A stretch of 64,000 bases of DNA. Source: Ferrovibrio sp041906005 (GTDB lineage: Bacteria > Pseudomonadota > Alphaproteobacteria > Ferrovibrionales > Ferrovibrionaceae). The stretch's first letter is position 1, and the number at the start of each line of letters is the position of its first letter. Below are positions 44,463 to 55,824 of the stretch, piece by piece. The notes beneath the pieces are model-generated. The model made no database searches, was not told the origin of the DNA, and saw nothing but the letters and a program-made list of their open reading frames with translations. The translations under genes were made by a program, and so were the position numbers. Where the stretch lies: assembly GCF_041906005.1 (NCBI RefSeq), contig NZ_JAYRJY010000002.1:310001-374000 (forward strand), written 5' to 3'.

Positions 44463-45218
44463 ATGAGCAAACGCGAATTGCCCAAATGGCTGACCAAGAC
44501 CCCGGTGGCCCATCGCGGCCTGCATGACATCGCCAAGGGCGTGCCGGAGAATTCGCGGCTGGCTTTCCAGAAGGCCATAGAGGCCGGCTTTGCCATCGAG
44601 ACCGATGTGCGCATCACCGGCGACGGCCAGGTGGTGGTGTTCCACGATGCCGATCTCACGCGGCTCTGCGGCCGCGAGGGCATCGTGAAACACATGCCGC
44701 TGGCCGAACTGAAGCCGCTGACGCTGCTGGGCACGAACGAGACCGTGCCGAGCTTCCGCGACCTGCTGGACCAGGTGAAGGGCCAGGTGCCGCTGGTGGT
44801 GGAGATCAAGAAGGACAAGGGCGAGCTGCCGGGCCAATTAGAGGACAGTGTGGCCCGCATGCTGCAGCATTATCCCGGCCCCTTCGTGGTGCAGTCATTC
44901 AATCCGCGCACCGTGAAATGGTTCCAGAAGCATGCGCCACAAATCGTGCGCGGGCAGATCTCGACCAACCTGGCCGACATGACCAAGGACCTGAGCTGGT
45001 TCACCCGGTGGCAGCTCAAGCGCGCCCTGATGAATGGCTACGGCAACCCCGATTTCCTGGCCTATGACGTGCGCGACCTGCCATCCGAGATCACGGCGGC
45101 AGCGCGGCGGCGTGGCTTGCCTATCTTAAGCTGGACCGTGCGCACGCCGACCGAACGCGCCCGCGCGGCGGCCCATGCCGACAATGTGATCTTCGAGGAT
45201 CTGTCAACGGCGGCATGA
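44463..45218 (+). CDS. Cytoplasmic glycerophosphodiester phosphodiesterase family protein
   Basis: A 251-residue GDPD protein without signal peptide. The catalytic His-Arg is in PVAHRGLHDIAKGVPENSRLAF, metal ligands in AIETDVRITGDGQVVVFHDADL, and VVEIKKDKGE and ILSWTVRTPTERA follow. The ATG at 44463 is preferred; a TTG at 44448 overlapping the RidA stop is possible. It follows RidA genes and precedes a FemAB-like gene with ATGA overlap, a cluster arrangement seen repeatedly in alphaproteobacteria. Confidence 0.9.
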   Translation: MSKRELPKWLTKTPVAHRGLHDIAKGVPENSRLAFQKAIEAGFAIETDVRITGDGQVVVFHDADLTRLCGREGIVKHMPLAELKPLTLLGTNETVPSFRDLLDQVKGQVPLVVEIKKDKGELPGQLEDSVARMLQHYPGPFVVQSFNPRTVKWFQKHAPQIVRGQISTNLADMTKDLSWFTRWQLKRALMNGYGNPDFLAYDVRDLPSEITAAARRRGLPILSWTVRTPTERARAAAHADNVIFEDLSTAA

Positions 45219-46402
45219 CACGCAGAGCGGATTCCAGCAAGCGGATTCAACTGCGCAGTCTGAAGCGCGTTGCCGACCTGACTGCTGCCGACTGGGACCG
45301 TTGCGCCGGCCGGGATAACCCCTTCGTCGCCCATGCCTTCCTCGATGCGCTGGAGCAATCGGGCTGCGTGACGCCGCGCACCGGCTGGCAGCCGGTGCAT
45401 CTGGTGGCCGAAATCGATGGCGCCGTTGCCGGCATCCTGCCGCTGTACGTGAAGGGCCACAGCCAGGGCGAATATATCTTCGACCATGGTTGGGCCGAGG
45501 CCTATGCCCGCGCCGGCGGGCAGTATTATCCCAAGCTACTGTGCGCCGTGCCCTTCACACCGGTCACCGGACCGCGCTTCCTCGTGGCGCCGGGGCGGGA
45601 TTTCGACGCCGTCGCTTCCGCGCTGGTGCAGGGCGCGCAGGGTATCGCGCGCCAGCATGGCCTCTCCTCGCTGCATGTGAATTTCCTGCCCGACGATCAG
45701 GCGCGCTGGGCCGGAGAACAACCCGATCTGCTGCTGCGGCTGGGCGAGCAGTTCCACTGGCGCAACGATGGCTATGCCGATTTCGAGGCCTTCCTAGCCC
45801 AGCTCGCCTCGCGAAAGCGCAAGGCAATCCGCAAGGAACGGCGCGAGGCCGTGGCCGCCGGCATCGAGATCGTGACGCTGCAGGGTGCCGCGCTGCAGCC
45901 CGAACATTGGGATGCCTTCTTCGAATTCTACATGGATACCGGCAACCGCAAATGGGGCCGGCCGTATCTCAACCGCGACTTCTTCACCCGCCTGCATGAA
46001 ACGATGGCCGATCGCATCGTGCTGGTGATGGCGCGCCGCGCGGGCCGCTGGATCGCCGGGGCCTGGAACATGCTGGGCAGCGATGCGCTTTATGGCCGCA
46101 ACTGGGGCTGCATCGAATACCATCCCGGGCTGCATTTCGAATGCTGCTACTACCAGGCCATCGACTATGCCATCCGCCATGGCCTCGCCCGCGTGGAGGC
46201 AGGCGCACAGGGCGAGCACAAGCTGGCGCGCGGCTACCTGCCGGTGCCGATCCATTCCGCCCACTGGATGGCCGATCCGGGTTTCCAGCAGGCGGTTGCG
46301 CGCTATCTGGAGGAAGAACGCGCCTACATGGCCGGCATGATCGAGGCGCTGGACCAGCATTCACCTTTTCGTCAGGTGCAGGCCGAGCCGGAAACGGAAT
46401 AG
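45215..46402 (+). CDS. FemAB/GNAT-like acyltransferase (DUF482 type)
   Basis: A 395-residue protein of the PF04339 'peptidoglycan biosynthesis/recognition' family. The N-terminal half has DRCAGRDNPFVAHAFLDALEQSGC and HGWAEAYARAGGQYYPKLLCAVPF; the second GNAT fold contains LASRKRKAIRKERREAV, FYMDTGNRKWG and GAQGEHKLARGY. The name reflects fold similarity to Fem transferases, which use aminoacyl-tRNA, but no member is biochemically clear to me. It is coupled to the GDPD gene. Confidence 0.85.
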   Translation: MTRRADSSKRIQLRSLKRVADLTAADWDRCAGRDNPFVAHAFLDALEQSGCVTPRTGWQPVHLVAEIDGAVAGILPLYVKGHSQGEYIFDHGWAEAYARAGGQYYPKLLCAVPFTPVTGPRFLVAPGRDFDAVASALVQGAQGIARQHGLSSLHVNFLPDDQARWAGEQPDLLLRLGEQFHWRNDGYADFEAFLAQLASRKRKAIRKERREAVAAGIEIVTLQGAALQPEHWDAFFEFYMDTGNRKWGRPYLNRDFFTRLHETMADRIVLVMARRAGRWIAGAWNMLGSDALYGRNWGCIEYHPGLHFECCYYQAIDYAIRHGLARVEAGAQGEHKLARGYLPVPIHSAHWMADPGFQQAVARYLEEERAYMAGMIEALDQHSPFRQVQAEPETE

Positions 46403-46452
46403 CCTGCTTCGGCCCAGCCGGCTAAGATCGGCGAAAACAACGGGAGGAATCG

Positions 46453-46881
46453 ATGGCTGCTTTGCCGCATGATGCCGGCTGCATCTTCTGCAAGATCGTG
46501 AAGGGCGACGCGCCCAGCTTCAAGCTCTATGAAGACGACCTCACCTTCGCGATCATGGACATCAACCCCTTCATGCCCGGCCATGCCCTGGTGCTGAGCA
46601 AGGGCCATTTCGCCAACCTGCACGAGGCCAGCGACGAAAGCGTCGCCGCCGTGGCACGTACGGCGAAGAAGATCGCCGCCGCCGTCAACGAAGCCGTGAA
46701 GCCAGACGGCATCAATATCGTGCAGGCCAACGGCCAGGGCGCGGCGCAGTCGGTGCTGCATTACCATGTGCATGTGCTGCCGCGCCGCTTCGGCGACAAT
46801 GGCAGCCTGAACTGGAACCTGACACCGGGCGATCACGAAGGCATTGCGAAACTGGCTGCCGATATCCGGGCCTGCCTGTGA
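46453..46881 (+). CDS. HIT-family protein
   Basis: A 142-residue HIT protein. The N-terminus CIFCKIVKGDAPSFKLYEDD is typical, and the nucleotide-binding histidine triad is HYHVHVLPR at about residues 102-110. It probably hydrolyses nucleotide phosphoramidates or dinucleoside phosphates. Its end overlaps the next gene by four bases (GTGA). Confidence 0.94.
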   Translation: MAALPHDAGCIFCKIVKGDAPSFKLYEDDLTFAIMDINPFMPGHALVLSKGHFANLHEASDESVAAVARTAKKIAAAVNEAVKPDGINIVQANGQGAAQSVLHYHVHVLPRRFGDNGSLNWNLTPGDHEGIAKLAADIRACL

Positions 46882-47549
46882 TCCGCCTTGCCGTCGTCGC
46901 CCTGGCGCTGGCGTTTGTTGCCCTGCCCGCTGCGGCGCAGGACCTGGCCGCATCCTGCCGCGCGGAAGCCCAGCGCGGCCTGACCCAGGCCTGCCAGGCG
47001 GCCATCGCCAGGGAACCGCGCGATCCCGCCCTGCATGCCCTGCTCGGCGAAGCCTATTTCGCCAGCGGATTCTATGGCGATGGATTGCAGGCTTTCCGGC
47101 AGGCCATCATGGTGTCAAATGGCGCGGCCGAATACCGCTACCGCTATGCCGGCTATGCCGCGCTGATCAACGAATACCCGCAGGCCGCCGCCGAGCTGGA
47201 ACTGCTGGTGAAAACCGAACCGGATCATGTGAAAGCCTGGACCCTGCTGGCTGATTGCTACCGCTACATGAAAGACAAGCCGCAGGCCGTGCGGGCCGGA
47301 CGCCGCGCCGCCGAACTGGGCGATGCGGCCGAAGCCTATGCGCTCGGCGTGCGCTATGGCAGCGGCGACGGCGTGCCGGCCGATGTGCGGGAGGAACTGC
47401 GCTGGCTGGAGCGCGCGGCGAAAAGCGGCTATGTCGCTGCCATGCAGGAGCTGGCCCGGCTCTATGCCGAGGGTGCCCCCGGCCTGCCCGCCGATCCGGT
47501 CAAGCAGCACCAGTGGGAAGACGCCGCCCGCAAGGCAATGAAGTACTAA
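46878..47549 (+). CDS. Secreted Sel1-repeat/TPR protein
   Basis: A 223-residue protein beginning at a GTG (46878) that overlaps the HIT stop. A short signal peptide (ALAFVALPAAAQD) leads to a helical repeat region with TPR-like helices and two Sel1-like repeats near the C-terminus (AYALGVRYGSGDGVPAD, AMQELARLYAEGAPGLPAD). Such repeats mediate protein contacts in the periplasm. The partner is unknown. It ends convergently, overlapping the permease gene by four bases. Confidence 0.82.
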   Translation: MIRLAVVALALAFVALPAAAQDLAASCRAEAQRGLTQACQAAIAREPRDPALHALLGEAYFASGFYGDGLQAFRQAIMVSNGAAEYRYRYAGYAALINEYPQAAAELELLVKTEPDHVKAWTLLADCYRYMKDKPQAVRAGRRAAELGDAAEAYALGVRYGSGDGVPADVREELRWLERAAKSGYVAAMQELARLYAEGAPGLPADPVKQHQWEDAARKAMKY

Positions 47550-48484
47550 CGCAGCTTGGGATTCAGCGCGTCACGCAACCAGTCGCCCAGCACGTTCACC
47601 GCCAGCACCAGCAGCACCAGGGTCAGCGCCGGGAAGAAGGTGATCCACCATTCGCCGCTGAACAGGAAGCTCTGGCCGACGCGGATCAGCGTGCCCAGCG
47701 AGGGCTGGGTTGGCGGTACGCCGACGCCAAGGAAACTGAGCGTCGCCTCTGACAAAACCGCCAACGCCAGGCCCACGGTCGCCAGCACCAGCACCGGCCC
47801 CAGCGTGTTGGGCAGTACATGGCGCAGCACGATCACCCAGTCGGGCTGGCCGATCACGCGTGCGGCTGCCACGTAATCCTTGTTGCGTTCCACCAGCGCG
47901 GCCGACCGGGCGACGCGGGCGAATTGCGGCCAGTCAGCGATACCGATAGCGAAGATCAGCACAAAGATGGCGATTTCGTTATGCAGCTCGCGCGGCAGCG
48001 CCGTGCGGGTGACGCCGTCGATCATCAGCGCGATCAGGATGCTGGGGATGGTGAGCTGTACATCGGCCGTACGCATCACCACGATATCGAGCCAGCCGCC
48101 GCGATAGCCGCACAAAACACCCAGCAGGGTGCCGAACACCGCCGCGAAGGCGATGGCGGCGAAGCCCACCAGCAGCGAAATGCGGCTGCCATACAGGATG
48201 GTGGACAGCAGGTCGCGGCCCTGGTCGTCGGTGCCCAGCAGATAGGTCGCCTTGCCCTGCCCGGTCCAGGCCGGCGGGGTGAAGGCATCCATCAGCTTGA
48301 GCGCGCCGGGATCGAAAGGATTGAATGGCGCCACCGCCGGGGCGAAGACGGCCGCCAGGATGATGGTCAGCGCCACGATGGCGGCCACCACCACCGCTGG
48401 CGAGCGGCGGAAGCTGTAGGCCAGGTCGCTGTCATACCAGCGGCGCAGGGTTGCCACGGTATTGCTCATCGCAGCATCGCTCAT
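47546..48484 (-). CDS. Peptide ABC transporter permease, DppC type (second system)
   Basis: A 312-residue inner-membrane protein. The ATG at 48484 overlaps the TGA of the upstream permease. It shows FAPAVAPFNPFDPGALKLMD, LLGTDDQGRDLLSTILYGSRISL and the EAA loop YVAAARVIGQPDWVIVLRH, then EATLSFLGVGVPPTQPSLG. Upstream open codons continue the frame antisense-like and have no family resemblance. It forms the channel with 48481-49473. Confidence 0.94.
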   Translation of the reverse strand: MSDAAMSNTVATLRRWYDSDLAYSFRRSPAVVVAAIVALTIILAAVFAPAVAPFNPFDPGALKLMDAFTPPAWTGQGKATYLLGTDDQGRDLLSTILYGSRISLLVGFAAIAFAAVFGTLLGVLCGYRGGWLDIVVMRTADVQLTIPSILIALMIDGVTRTALPRELHNEIAIFVLIFAIGIADWPQFARVARSAALVERNKDYVAAARVIGQPDWVIVLRHVLPNTLGPVLVLATVGLALAVLSEATLSFLGVGVPPTQPSLGTLIRVGQSFLFSGEWWITFFPALTLVLLVLAVNVLGDWLRDALNPKLR

Positions 48485-49473
48485 GTCGCCCTCCCCGCCG
48501 CCCTGGCGCGATCGATGCGCAGGCGCGGATCGATCAGGAAATAGATCAGGTCGACAGCGAGATTCAGCACCACGAACATGGCGCCCACCATCACCAGATA
48601 GGCCGCCATCACCGGAATGTCGGCGAAACCGACCGCCTGGATGAACAGCAGCCCCATGCCGGGCCATTGGAATACCGTTTCGGTGACGATGGAAAACGCG
48701 ATCAGCGAGCCGATCTGCAGGCCGACGATGGTGATCACCGGCATCATGGTGTTTTTCAGCGCATGGCGGAAATGCACGATGCGATCGGTCAGCCCGCGTG
48801 CGCGGGCGAATTTGATGTAGTCGGTACGCAGCACTTCCATCATTTCGGTCCGTACCAGACGCAGCACCAGCGTCAGCTGATACAGGCTGAGGGTGATGGC
48901 CGGCATGATGATGGCGGCCCAACCGGATTTGGTGAGCAGGCCCGTGCTCCACCAGCCCAGCGAGACCACCCCGCCACGGCCAAAGCTGGGCAGCAGGTCG
49001 AACTGCACCGACAGCAGATAGATCAGGCCGATGCCGATCACGAAGGTCGGCAGCGATACGCCGATCAGGCTGGATGTCAGGATGAGCTGGCTGATCCAGC
49101 TATCGCGCCGCAAAGCCGTATAGACGCCCAGCGGCAGGCCGACAGCCAGCGCCAGCAGGGCGGAGAGAAAAACCAGTTCCAGCGTTGCCGGCAGGCGTTC
49201 CTGGATCAGGGCGGCAACCGGACGTTTCAGGCGATAGGACAGGCCGAAATTGCCTTCGGCGGCATTGACCAGGAAACGGCCGAACTGGACGATGGCGGGA
49301 TCGTTCAGGCCAAGCTGCTCGCGCAGTTCCTGGCGGTCGGTCGTGGTGGCTTCCTGACCCACCATATTGTTGATGGGGTCACCGATGTAGTTGAACAGCA
49401 GGAACGCGACCAGCGCGACGGCAAGCATCACGACCGCCGCCTGGGCCAGGCGTCCGACAATATAACCGAGCAT
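48481..49473 (-). CDS. Peptide ABC transporter permease, DppB type (second system)
   Basis: A 330-residue permease. The N-terminus MLGYIVGRLAQAAVVMLAVALVAFLLF and IGDPINNMVGQEATTTDRQELREQLGLNDP are typical. The ATPase-docking loop is YIKFARARGLTDRIVHFRHALKN. It lies downstream of the binding-protein gene across a stem-loop and is coupled to the DppC-type permease. No ATPase genes accompany this pair. Confidence 0.94.
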   Translation of the reverse strand: MLGYIVGRLAQAAVVMLAVALVAFLLFNYIGDPINNMVGQEATTTDRQELREQLGLNDPAIVQFGRFLVNAAEGNFGLSYRLKRPVAALIQERLPATLELVFLSALLALAVGLPLGVYTALRRDSWISQLILTSSLIGVSLPTFVIGIGLIYLLSVQFDLLPSFGRGGVVSLGWWSTGLLTKSGWAAIIMPAITLSLYQLTLVLRLVRTEMMEVLRTDYIKFARARGLTDRIVHFRHALKNTMMPVITIVGLQIGSLIAFSIVTETVFQWPGMGLLFIQAVGFADIPVMAAYLVMVGAMFVVLNLAVDLIYFLIDPRLRIDRARAAGRAT

Positions 49474-49497
49474 GGGCTTTACGTGCTGAATAAGGCC

Positions 49498-49524
49498 GCC
49501 GCCCCCGGCAGAACCGGGGGCGGC
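49498..49524 (-). other. Intercistronic stem-loop after the second binding-protein gene
   Basis: A perfect 11-bp stem (GCCGCCCCCGG at 49498-49508 with CCGGGGGCGGC at 49514-49524) and 5-base loop lies between the binding-protein stop and the permease start. There is no adjacent U-run, so it resembles the protective hairpin at 11637-11663. Confidence 0.75.
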
Positions 49525-49532
49525 AGATCCGA

Positions 49533-51143
49533 TTACTTCATCTTGGCGAAATGGAAACGCGGCACGTTGTCCGCGATGATCGGCATGTCAAGCTTCTCGC
49601 TCATCGCCCAGTTCAGCACCTGGTGGTGCAGCGGCAGGTAGATGACCTCGTCATTGACGATGCTCCAGGCATCGGCGATCAGCTTGTCGCGCTTGGCCTG
49701 GTCCAGCTCGCTCAGCATGCCGTTGATCATGCCGTCCAGCTTCGGGTTCGAGTAGTTGGTGAAGTTCCAGGTGCCGTTCTTGCCATCCGGAGTCTGCACC
49801 AGATACGAGAACACGTAGTGACTGTCGAAGGTCGGCACGCCCCAGCCGAGCAGGAAGAAGCTGGTATCCTTCTTCTGCAGCTTGGGGAAATGCAGGGTCT
49901 TCGACTGCGCCGCCAGATCGACCTTGATCCCAACCTGGGCCAGCATGCCGACCACGGCCTGACACACGCCTTCGTCGTTCACATAGCGGTCGTTCGAGCA
50001 ATCGAGCCTGACGCCGAAACCGTTCGGATAGCCGGCCTCCTTGAGCAGTGCCTTGGCCTTGTTCACGTCGTACGGCAGGCGCTTGTCGATCGCCGTGTCA
50101 TAGCCATGCACGCCCGGCGAGGTGATCATGCCCGCGATCACGGCGTCGCCGCGCATGATCTTCTGCTGGATCGCCTGCATGTCGATGGCATGATACATCG
50201 CCTGGCGCACGCGCTTGTCGGCGAAGGGATTCTTGCCTTTCACATCGGCATACTTCAGTTCCGGACTGCCGACATCGAGACCAAGGAAGATCGAACGGAT
50301 CTCATTGGTCTTCTTCACCTGCAGGCCGGGCGAACGCTTAACGCGCTCCACGTCCTGCACCGGCACGTCGAGCACGAAATCGAGCTGGCCCGAGATCAGC
50401 GCGGCCACGCGGGTCGCCGGCGTGGTTATCGGGGTGTAGACAATCTCGTCGATATTGTGCGGATTGTCCTTCAAACCCCACCAGTTCGGGTTCCTCGCCA
50501 TCACGGTGCGGACATCCTGCTCACGCAGTTTCAGCATGAACGGGCCGGTGCCGTTGCTGTTGCGGACAGCGAAGGTCTCTTCCTTGTCCTTGTAGGATTG
50601 CGGATTGACCACGTTGTTCTTCTCTGCCCAGGCCTTGGACATGATGAAGATATTGGCGATCTGGTTCGGCAGGATCGGATTCGGACCATTGGTCTCGACA
50701 TGCACGGTCTGCGCGTCGACCTTCTTCACGTCCTTGATGCTGGCGATGTAGGTCTTGAAATCCGAGTTCGGATGCTGGGCACGCTTGACCGAGAAGACCA
50801 CGTCGTCGGCGGTGAAATCGCTGCCGTCATGGAACTTCACGCCCTGGCGCAGCTTGAACTCCCAGGTGGTGTCGTTGACCGGCTTCCACGAGGTGGCCAG
50901 CGCGGGCACGAATTTCAGGTCGGCGCTGTAGCCCACCAGACCTTCATAAGTCTGGAAACTGCCGGTGCGGGTCAGACCCTCGTTCTGGCTATGCGGGTCC
51001 ATGGTGAGATAGTCACCCTGACTGGCCCAGCGCAGCGTCTTGGCCTGCGCAAACGCCTCTCCCCCCATCAACGGCATCGCCAGCGGCGCAGCCAGTGCAA
51101 AAGCGCCGGCCAGCAATGCAGCCTTCAATCGGAACACGACCAT
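49533..51143 (-). CDS. Peptide ABC transporter substrate-binding protein (second system)
   Basis: A 536-residue periplasmic protein. The ATG at 51143 has a perfect AAGGAGG ribosome site and begins a signal peptide ending MGGEAFAQ. SBP5 landmarks: TLRWASQGDYLTMDPHSQNEG, LATSWKPVNDTTWEFKLRQGVKFHDGSDFTADDV and RVAALISGQLDFVLDVP. It is about 35 residues longer than the first binding protein. The cargo is unknown. It is the first gene of a three-gene unit without ATPases. Confidence 0.94.
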   Translation of the reverse strand: MVVFRLKAALLAGAFALAAPLAMPLMGGEAFAQAKTLRWASQGDYLTMDPHSQNEGLTRTGSFQTYEGLVGYSADLKFVPALATSWKPVNDTTWEFKLRQGVKFHDGSDFTADDVVFSVKRAQHPNSDFKTYIASIKDVKKVDAQTVHVETNGPNPILPNQIANIFIMSKAWAEKNNVVNPQSYKDKEETFAVRNSNGTGPFMLKLREQDVRTVMARNPNWWGLKDNPHNIDEIVYTPITTPATRVAALISGQLDFVLDVPVQDVERVKRSPGLQVKKTNEIRSIFLGLDVGSPELKYADVKGKNPFADKRVRQAMYHAIDMQAIQQKIMRGDAVIAGMITSPGVHGYDTAIDKRLPYDVNKAKALLKEAGYPNGFGVRLDCSNDRYVNDEGVCQAVVGMLAQVGIKVDLAAQSKTLHFPKLQKKDTSFFLLGWGVPTFDSHYVFSYLVQTPDGKNGTWNFTNYSNPKLDGMINGMLSELDQAKRDKLIADAWSIVNDEVIYLPLHHQVLNWAMSEKLDMPIIADNVPRFHFAKMK

Positions 51144-51295
51144 AAAAAGCCTCCTTATTGTTATGCGACGACAACACAAGGCTTTTTGGGGAAAAACCCA
51201 TCAACCTCGCGCGCCTGGCACGACTGTAATTTTATGGAGAATTTATGTCTACGGATTCACGGTCCGCGATACGCTGCCGCTGAAGAACTCAATCT

Positions 51296-53653
<2,358 letters not shown>

Positions 53654-53668
53654 GCGCCGTTGCCTCCC

Positions 53669-53998
53669 TCAGTCGCGTTCCATAGTGCATTGCAGCGGGT
53701 GCTGATGCTGACGCGCGAAGTCGATCACCTGGGTAACTTTGGTCTCGGCCACCTCGTAGGTGAACACGCCGCAGATGCCCACGCCCTTCTGATGGACATG
53801 CAGCATGATCCGCGTGGCTTCCTCGCGGGCCTTGTTGAAAAAGCGCTCCAGCACATAAACGACGAATTCCATCGGGGTATAGTCGTCGTTCAGCAGCAGC
53901 ACCTTGTACATGGGCGGCTTCTGCGTCTTCGGCCGGGTCTTGGTGACCACGCCGACCTCGGTGCGCCCGCGCCCGTCACGTCCATCCCGTTCGCTCAT
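53669..53998 (-). CDS. clpS: ClpA adaptor ClpS
   Basis: A 109-residue adaptor for the N-end rule. The core YKVLLLNDDYTPMEFVVYVLERFF contains the N-degron pocket Asn-Asp pair and the Met lining it, and MLHVHQKGVGICGVFTYEVAETK carries the pocket His and the ClpA contact region. The N-terminal about 30 residues are a charged flexible tail, as expected for ClpS. It precedes clpA by 15 bases. Confidence 0.97.
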   Translation of the reverse strand: MSERDGRDGRGRTEVGVVTKTRPKTQKPPMYKVLLLNDDYTPMEFVVYVLERFFNKAREEATRIMLHVHQKGVGICGVFTYEVAETKVTQVIDFARQHQHPLQCTMERD

Positions 53999-54090
53999 GC
54001 CTCAAATCCAAGCTTACAGCGGCACCAGAAAAGCGGTGCACGGAAGGATGATATGGCCTTAAGAGTTAAAAATACCAGCACCCTTGGCAC

Positions 54091-54121
54091 AAAAAAAGGG
54101 CCCGGTGTGATCACCGGGCCC
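54091..54121 (-). terminator. Intrinsic terminator of the phasin gene
   Basis: On the minus strand a 10-bp GC-rich stem (54098-54107 with 54112-54121) with a 4-base loop is followed by seven T residues (54091-54097). It starts about 55 bases after the phasin stop codon. Confidence 0.94.
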
Positions 54122-54174
54122 CATAACGCAGTGTACTCTGGGGAGGAAACTGGGGGCCGCTGAGGCCGGCCGGA

Positions 54175-54696
54175 TCAAGCCGCGAGGGGCTTCACCATCT
54201 TTTCGACGGTGGCCTGAACCTGCGCGTTGATCGGGGCGAAGGTCTCCTGGGCGACCTTGGTGGCCACTTCGCTCAGCTTGGTGGTGTGAGCGGTATAGGC
54301 CTCAAAGGCGCTCTTGGCGAAATCGTTCTGCAGTTCGATCAGTTCCTGCAGGGTCTTGGCGCCCATCATCGCCTTGGTGGCCGAGATCTGGTCCTCGATC
54401 TGGCTCTTGGTGAAAGCCATGACCTCGGCATTGATGCTCTCGATGCCCTTGGCGGCGACATTGCCGGCCGACACAAAGGCCTCAACCTGGTCCTTGCTCA
54501 GCTTGGCGGCGTCGTCGACGCTCTTGGCGACGGCATCGAAACGCTCCTTGCCCATCGAAAAGGCCTTCTCGACCGCTTCGGTCGACGCTTTCAGGGCCTT
54601 CTCCACCTGCTCCTTGGAAGCGAAGATCGCCGCTTCATAGGGATTGCCGGTCAGGGCTTCGGTTTCGGTCTTGGTGGTCTTGCTCTTGGTAGCCAT
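54175..54696 (-). CDS. Phasin family protein
   Basis: A 173-residue, largely helical protein of the phasin family. It has YEAAIFASKEQVEKALKASTEAVEKAF, FDAVAKSVDDAAKLSKDQVEAFVSAGNVAAKGIESINAEVMAFTKSQIED and a C-terminal KVAQETFAPINAQVQ segment. Phasins coat polyhydroxyalkanoate granules and limit coalescence, which fits the phaC at 21705. It is monocistronic: a promoter at 54789-54817 and a strong terminator at 54091-54121 flank it. Confidence 0.92.
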   Translation of the reverse strand: MATKSKTTKTETEALTGNPYEAAIFASKEQVEKALKASTEAVEKAFSMGKERFDAVAKSVDDAAKLSKDQVEAFVSAGNVAAKGIESINAEVMAFTKSQIEDQISATKAMMGAKTLQELIELQNDFAKSAFEAYTAHTTKLSEVATKVAQETFAPINAQVQATVEKMVKPLAA

Positions 54697-54788
54697 GGGA
54701 AACGTCCTTGCTTGTCCGGTGGGTAACAGGCCGGACCCGCTTTGCGGGGGCGGCGGCTCATCAAATAATGCTGCGCTGCAACAAGGCT

Positions 54789-54817
54789 AAAATAGGAGCA
54801 GATACCGGATTGGTCAA
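54789..54817 (-). promoter_or_regulatory. Promoter of the phasin gene
   Basis: On the minus strand TTGACC (54817-54812) and TATTTT (54794-54789) are separated by 17 bases. It lies about 95 bases upstream of the start codon and directly after the lipoprotein terminator. Confidence 0.65.
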
Positions 54818-54820
54818 TCA

Positions 54821-54857
54821 AAAAATTGTGCGGCGCACAAATTTCTTGTGCGCCGCA
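54821..54857 (-). terminator. Intrinsic terminator of the lipoprotein gene
   Basis: A perfect 12-bp stem (54829-54840 with 54846-54857) and 5-base loop is followed on the minus strand by CAATTTTTTG. It lies 33 bases after the stop of the upstream lipoprotein gene. Confidence 0.85.
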
Positions 54858-54889
54858 GCGGGAAAGCCACATAAATCATTATATATCAG

Positions 54890-55621
54890 TTAGTTGATAG
54901 TTCCCTGAGAATACCGCAACCCGTTCCCATGCACCTGGAAGCGATGCGGAACGGACCGTATGCCGTCCCGGTCATAGGCATTCAGATAGACGCTGTAGGG
55001 CGGCAGTGGCACTTCATAGGGCCGGCGGACCTCAACTCCTGTCTTGTCATAAGGCTGCAGGGCCTCCAGAAGCGGCACCGCCATGCGGTCGAATTCCGCC
55101 GAGGGCGATGCCCAGGCGTGGAAGTGGAAACGGCCATCCCGGCAGGCGCTGGCCGTCCAGTAAAAACCGTCGCCGCGCAGGAAAAGGCCCTCCGGCGCCG
55201 GCGTCTCGAATCCGGTGGCGCCGATAGCCTGTTTCAGCGCGGCATATTCCGTCGCATTCAGCCGGTACATCGCCCGCTGTCCTCGCCAAGGGGCCAGAGG
55301 ATCGCGCACCGATATCGGGTTTTTGGGATCGTTCAGAGCGGGGCGACCAATCACCTGAACCTCCAGCATCGCACCGCCATCGACCATGGCACTCAGGTCA
55401 TAAGTGCGACGCTGCTCTTCCTCGATGGCGTTGTAGACCAGTCGGTAGCGCTCAGGCTGCCCGGCCTGACAGGCCCGGTCGATGTCATCCCCACCCACAT
55501 AGCGTTCCCAGGTCAGGCTGCGCATGAAGGGATCGTCGGTCGGGCCCACCGCGGCACAACCCGCCAGCAGAAGAACTGCGGCCAGGACGGAAACGGCGGG
55601 GAACGATTTCTTAAGCTGCAT
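54890..55621 (-). CDS. Hypothetical lipoprotein
   Basis: A 243-residue protein. The ATG at 55621 starts a signal sequence with lipobox LLLAGC (acylated Cys at residue 22). The mature part has no family I recognise. It contains WERYVGGDDIDRACQAGQPERYRLVYNAI and a Trp/His-rich segment FYWTASACRDGRFHFHAWASPS. A terminator follows it and the carboxypeptidase gene is divergent from it. Function unknown. Confidence 0.75.
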   Translation of the reverse strand: MQLKKSFPAVSVLAAVLLLAGCAAVGPTDDPFMRSLTWERYVGGDDIDRACQAGQPERYRLVYNAIEEEQRRTYDLSAMVDGGAMLEVQVIGRPALNDPKNPISVRDPLAPWRGQRAMYRLNATEYAALKQAIGATGFETPAPEGLFLRGDGFYWTASACRDGRFHFHAWASPSAEFDRMAVPLLEALQPYDKTGVEVRRPYEVPLPPYSVYLNAYDRDGIRSVPHRFQVHGNGLRYSQGTIN

Positions 55622-55824
55622 CACACTAAGCTTTCCATTTGTCGCGCCATGCGGAGCGAGGCTTCCGAATGAATCTAGCAGATTCAATTTGTTAGGAAAC
55701 AATCCGCTGGACAAGGGGTGGCATGGTTAATATCCTACATCCGATTCGCGGCCTGGGGGGCTACCCGGCCCTGGTACAAATCCGAAGCAGCCTGTTTTCC
55801 AGGCTCGGACAAGGTGGGGGTATA

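Noticed and set aside
51180..51199. Terminator or attenuator in the leader of the second binding-protein gene
   Set aside because: The GGGTTTTT/AAAAAGCC stem has a mismatch and no following U-run, so the evidence is too weak.
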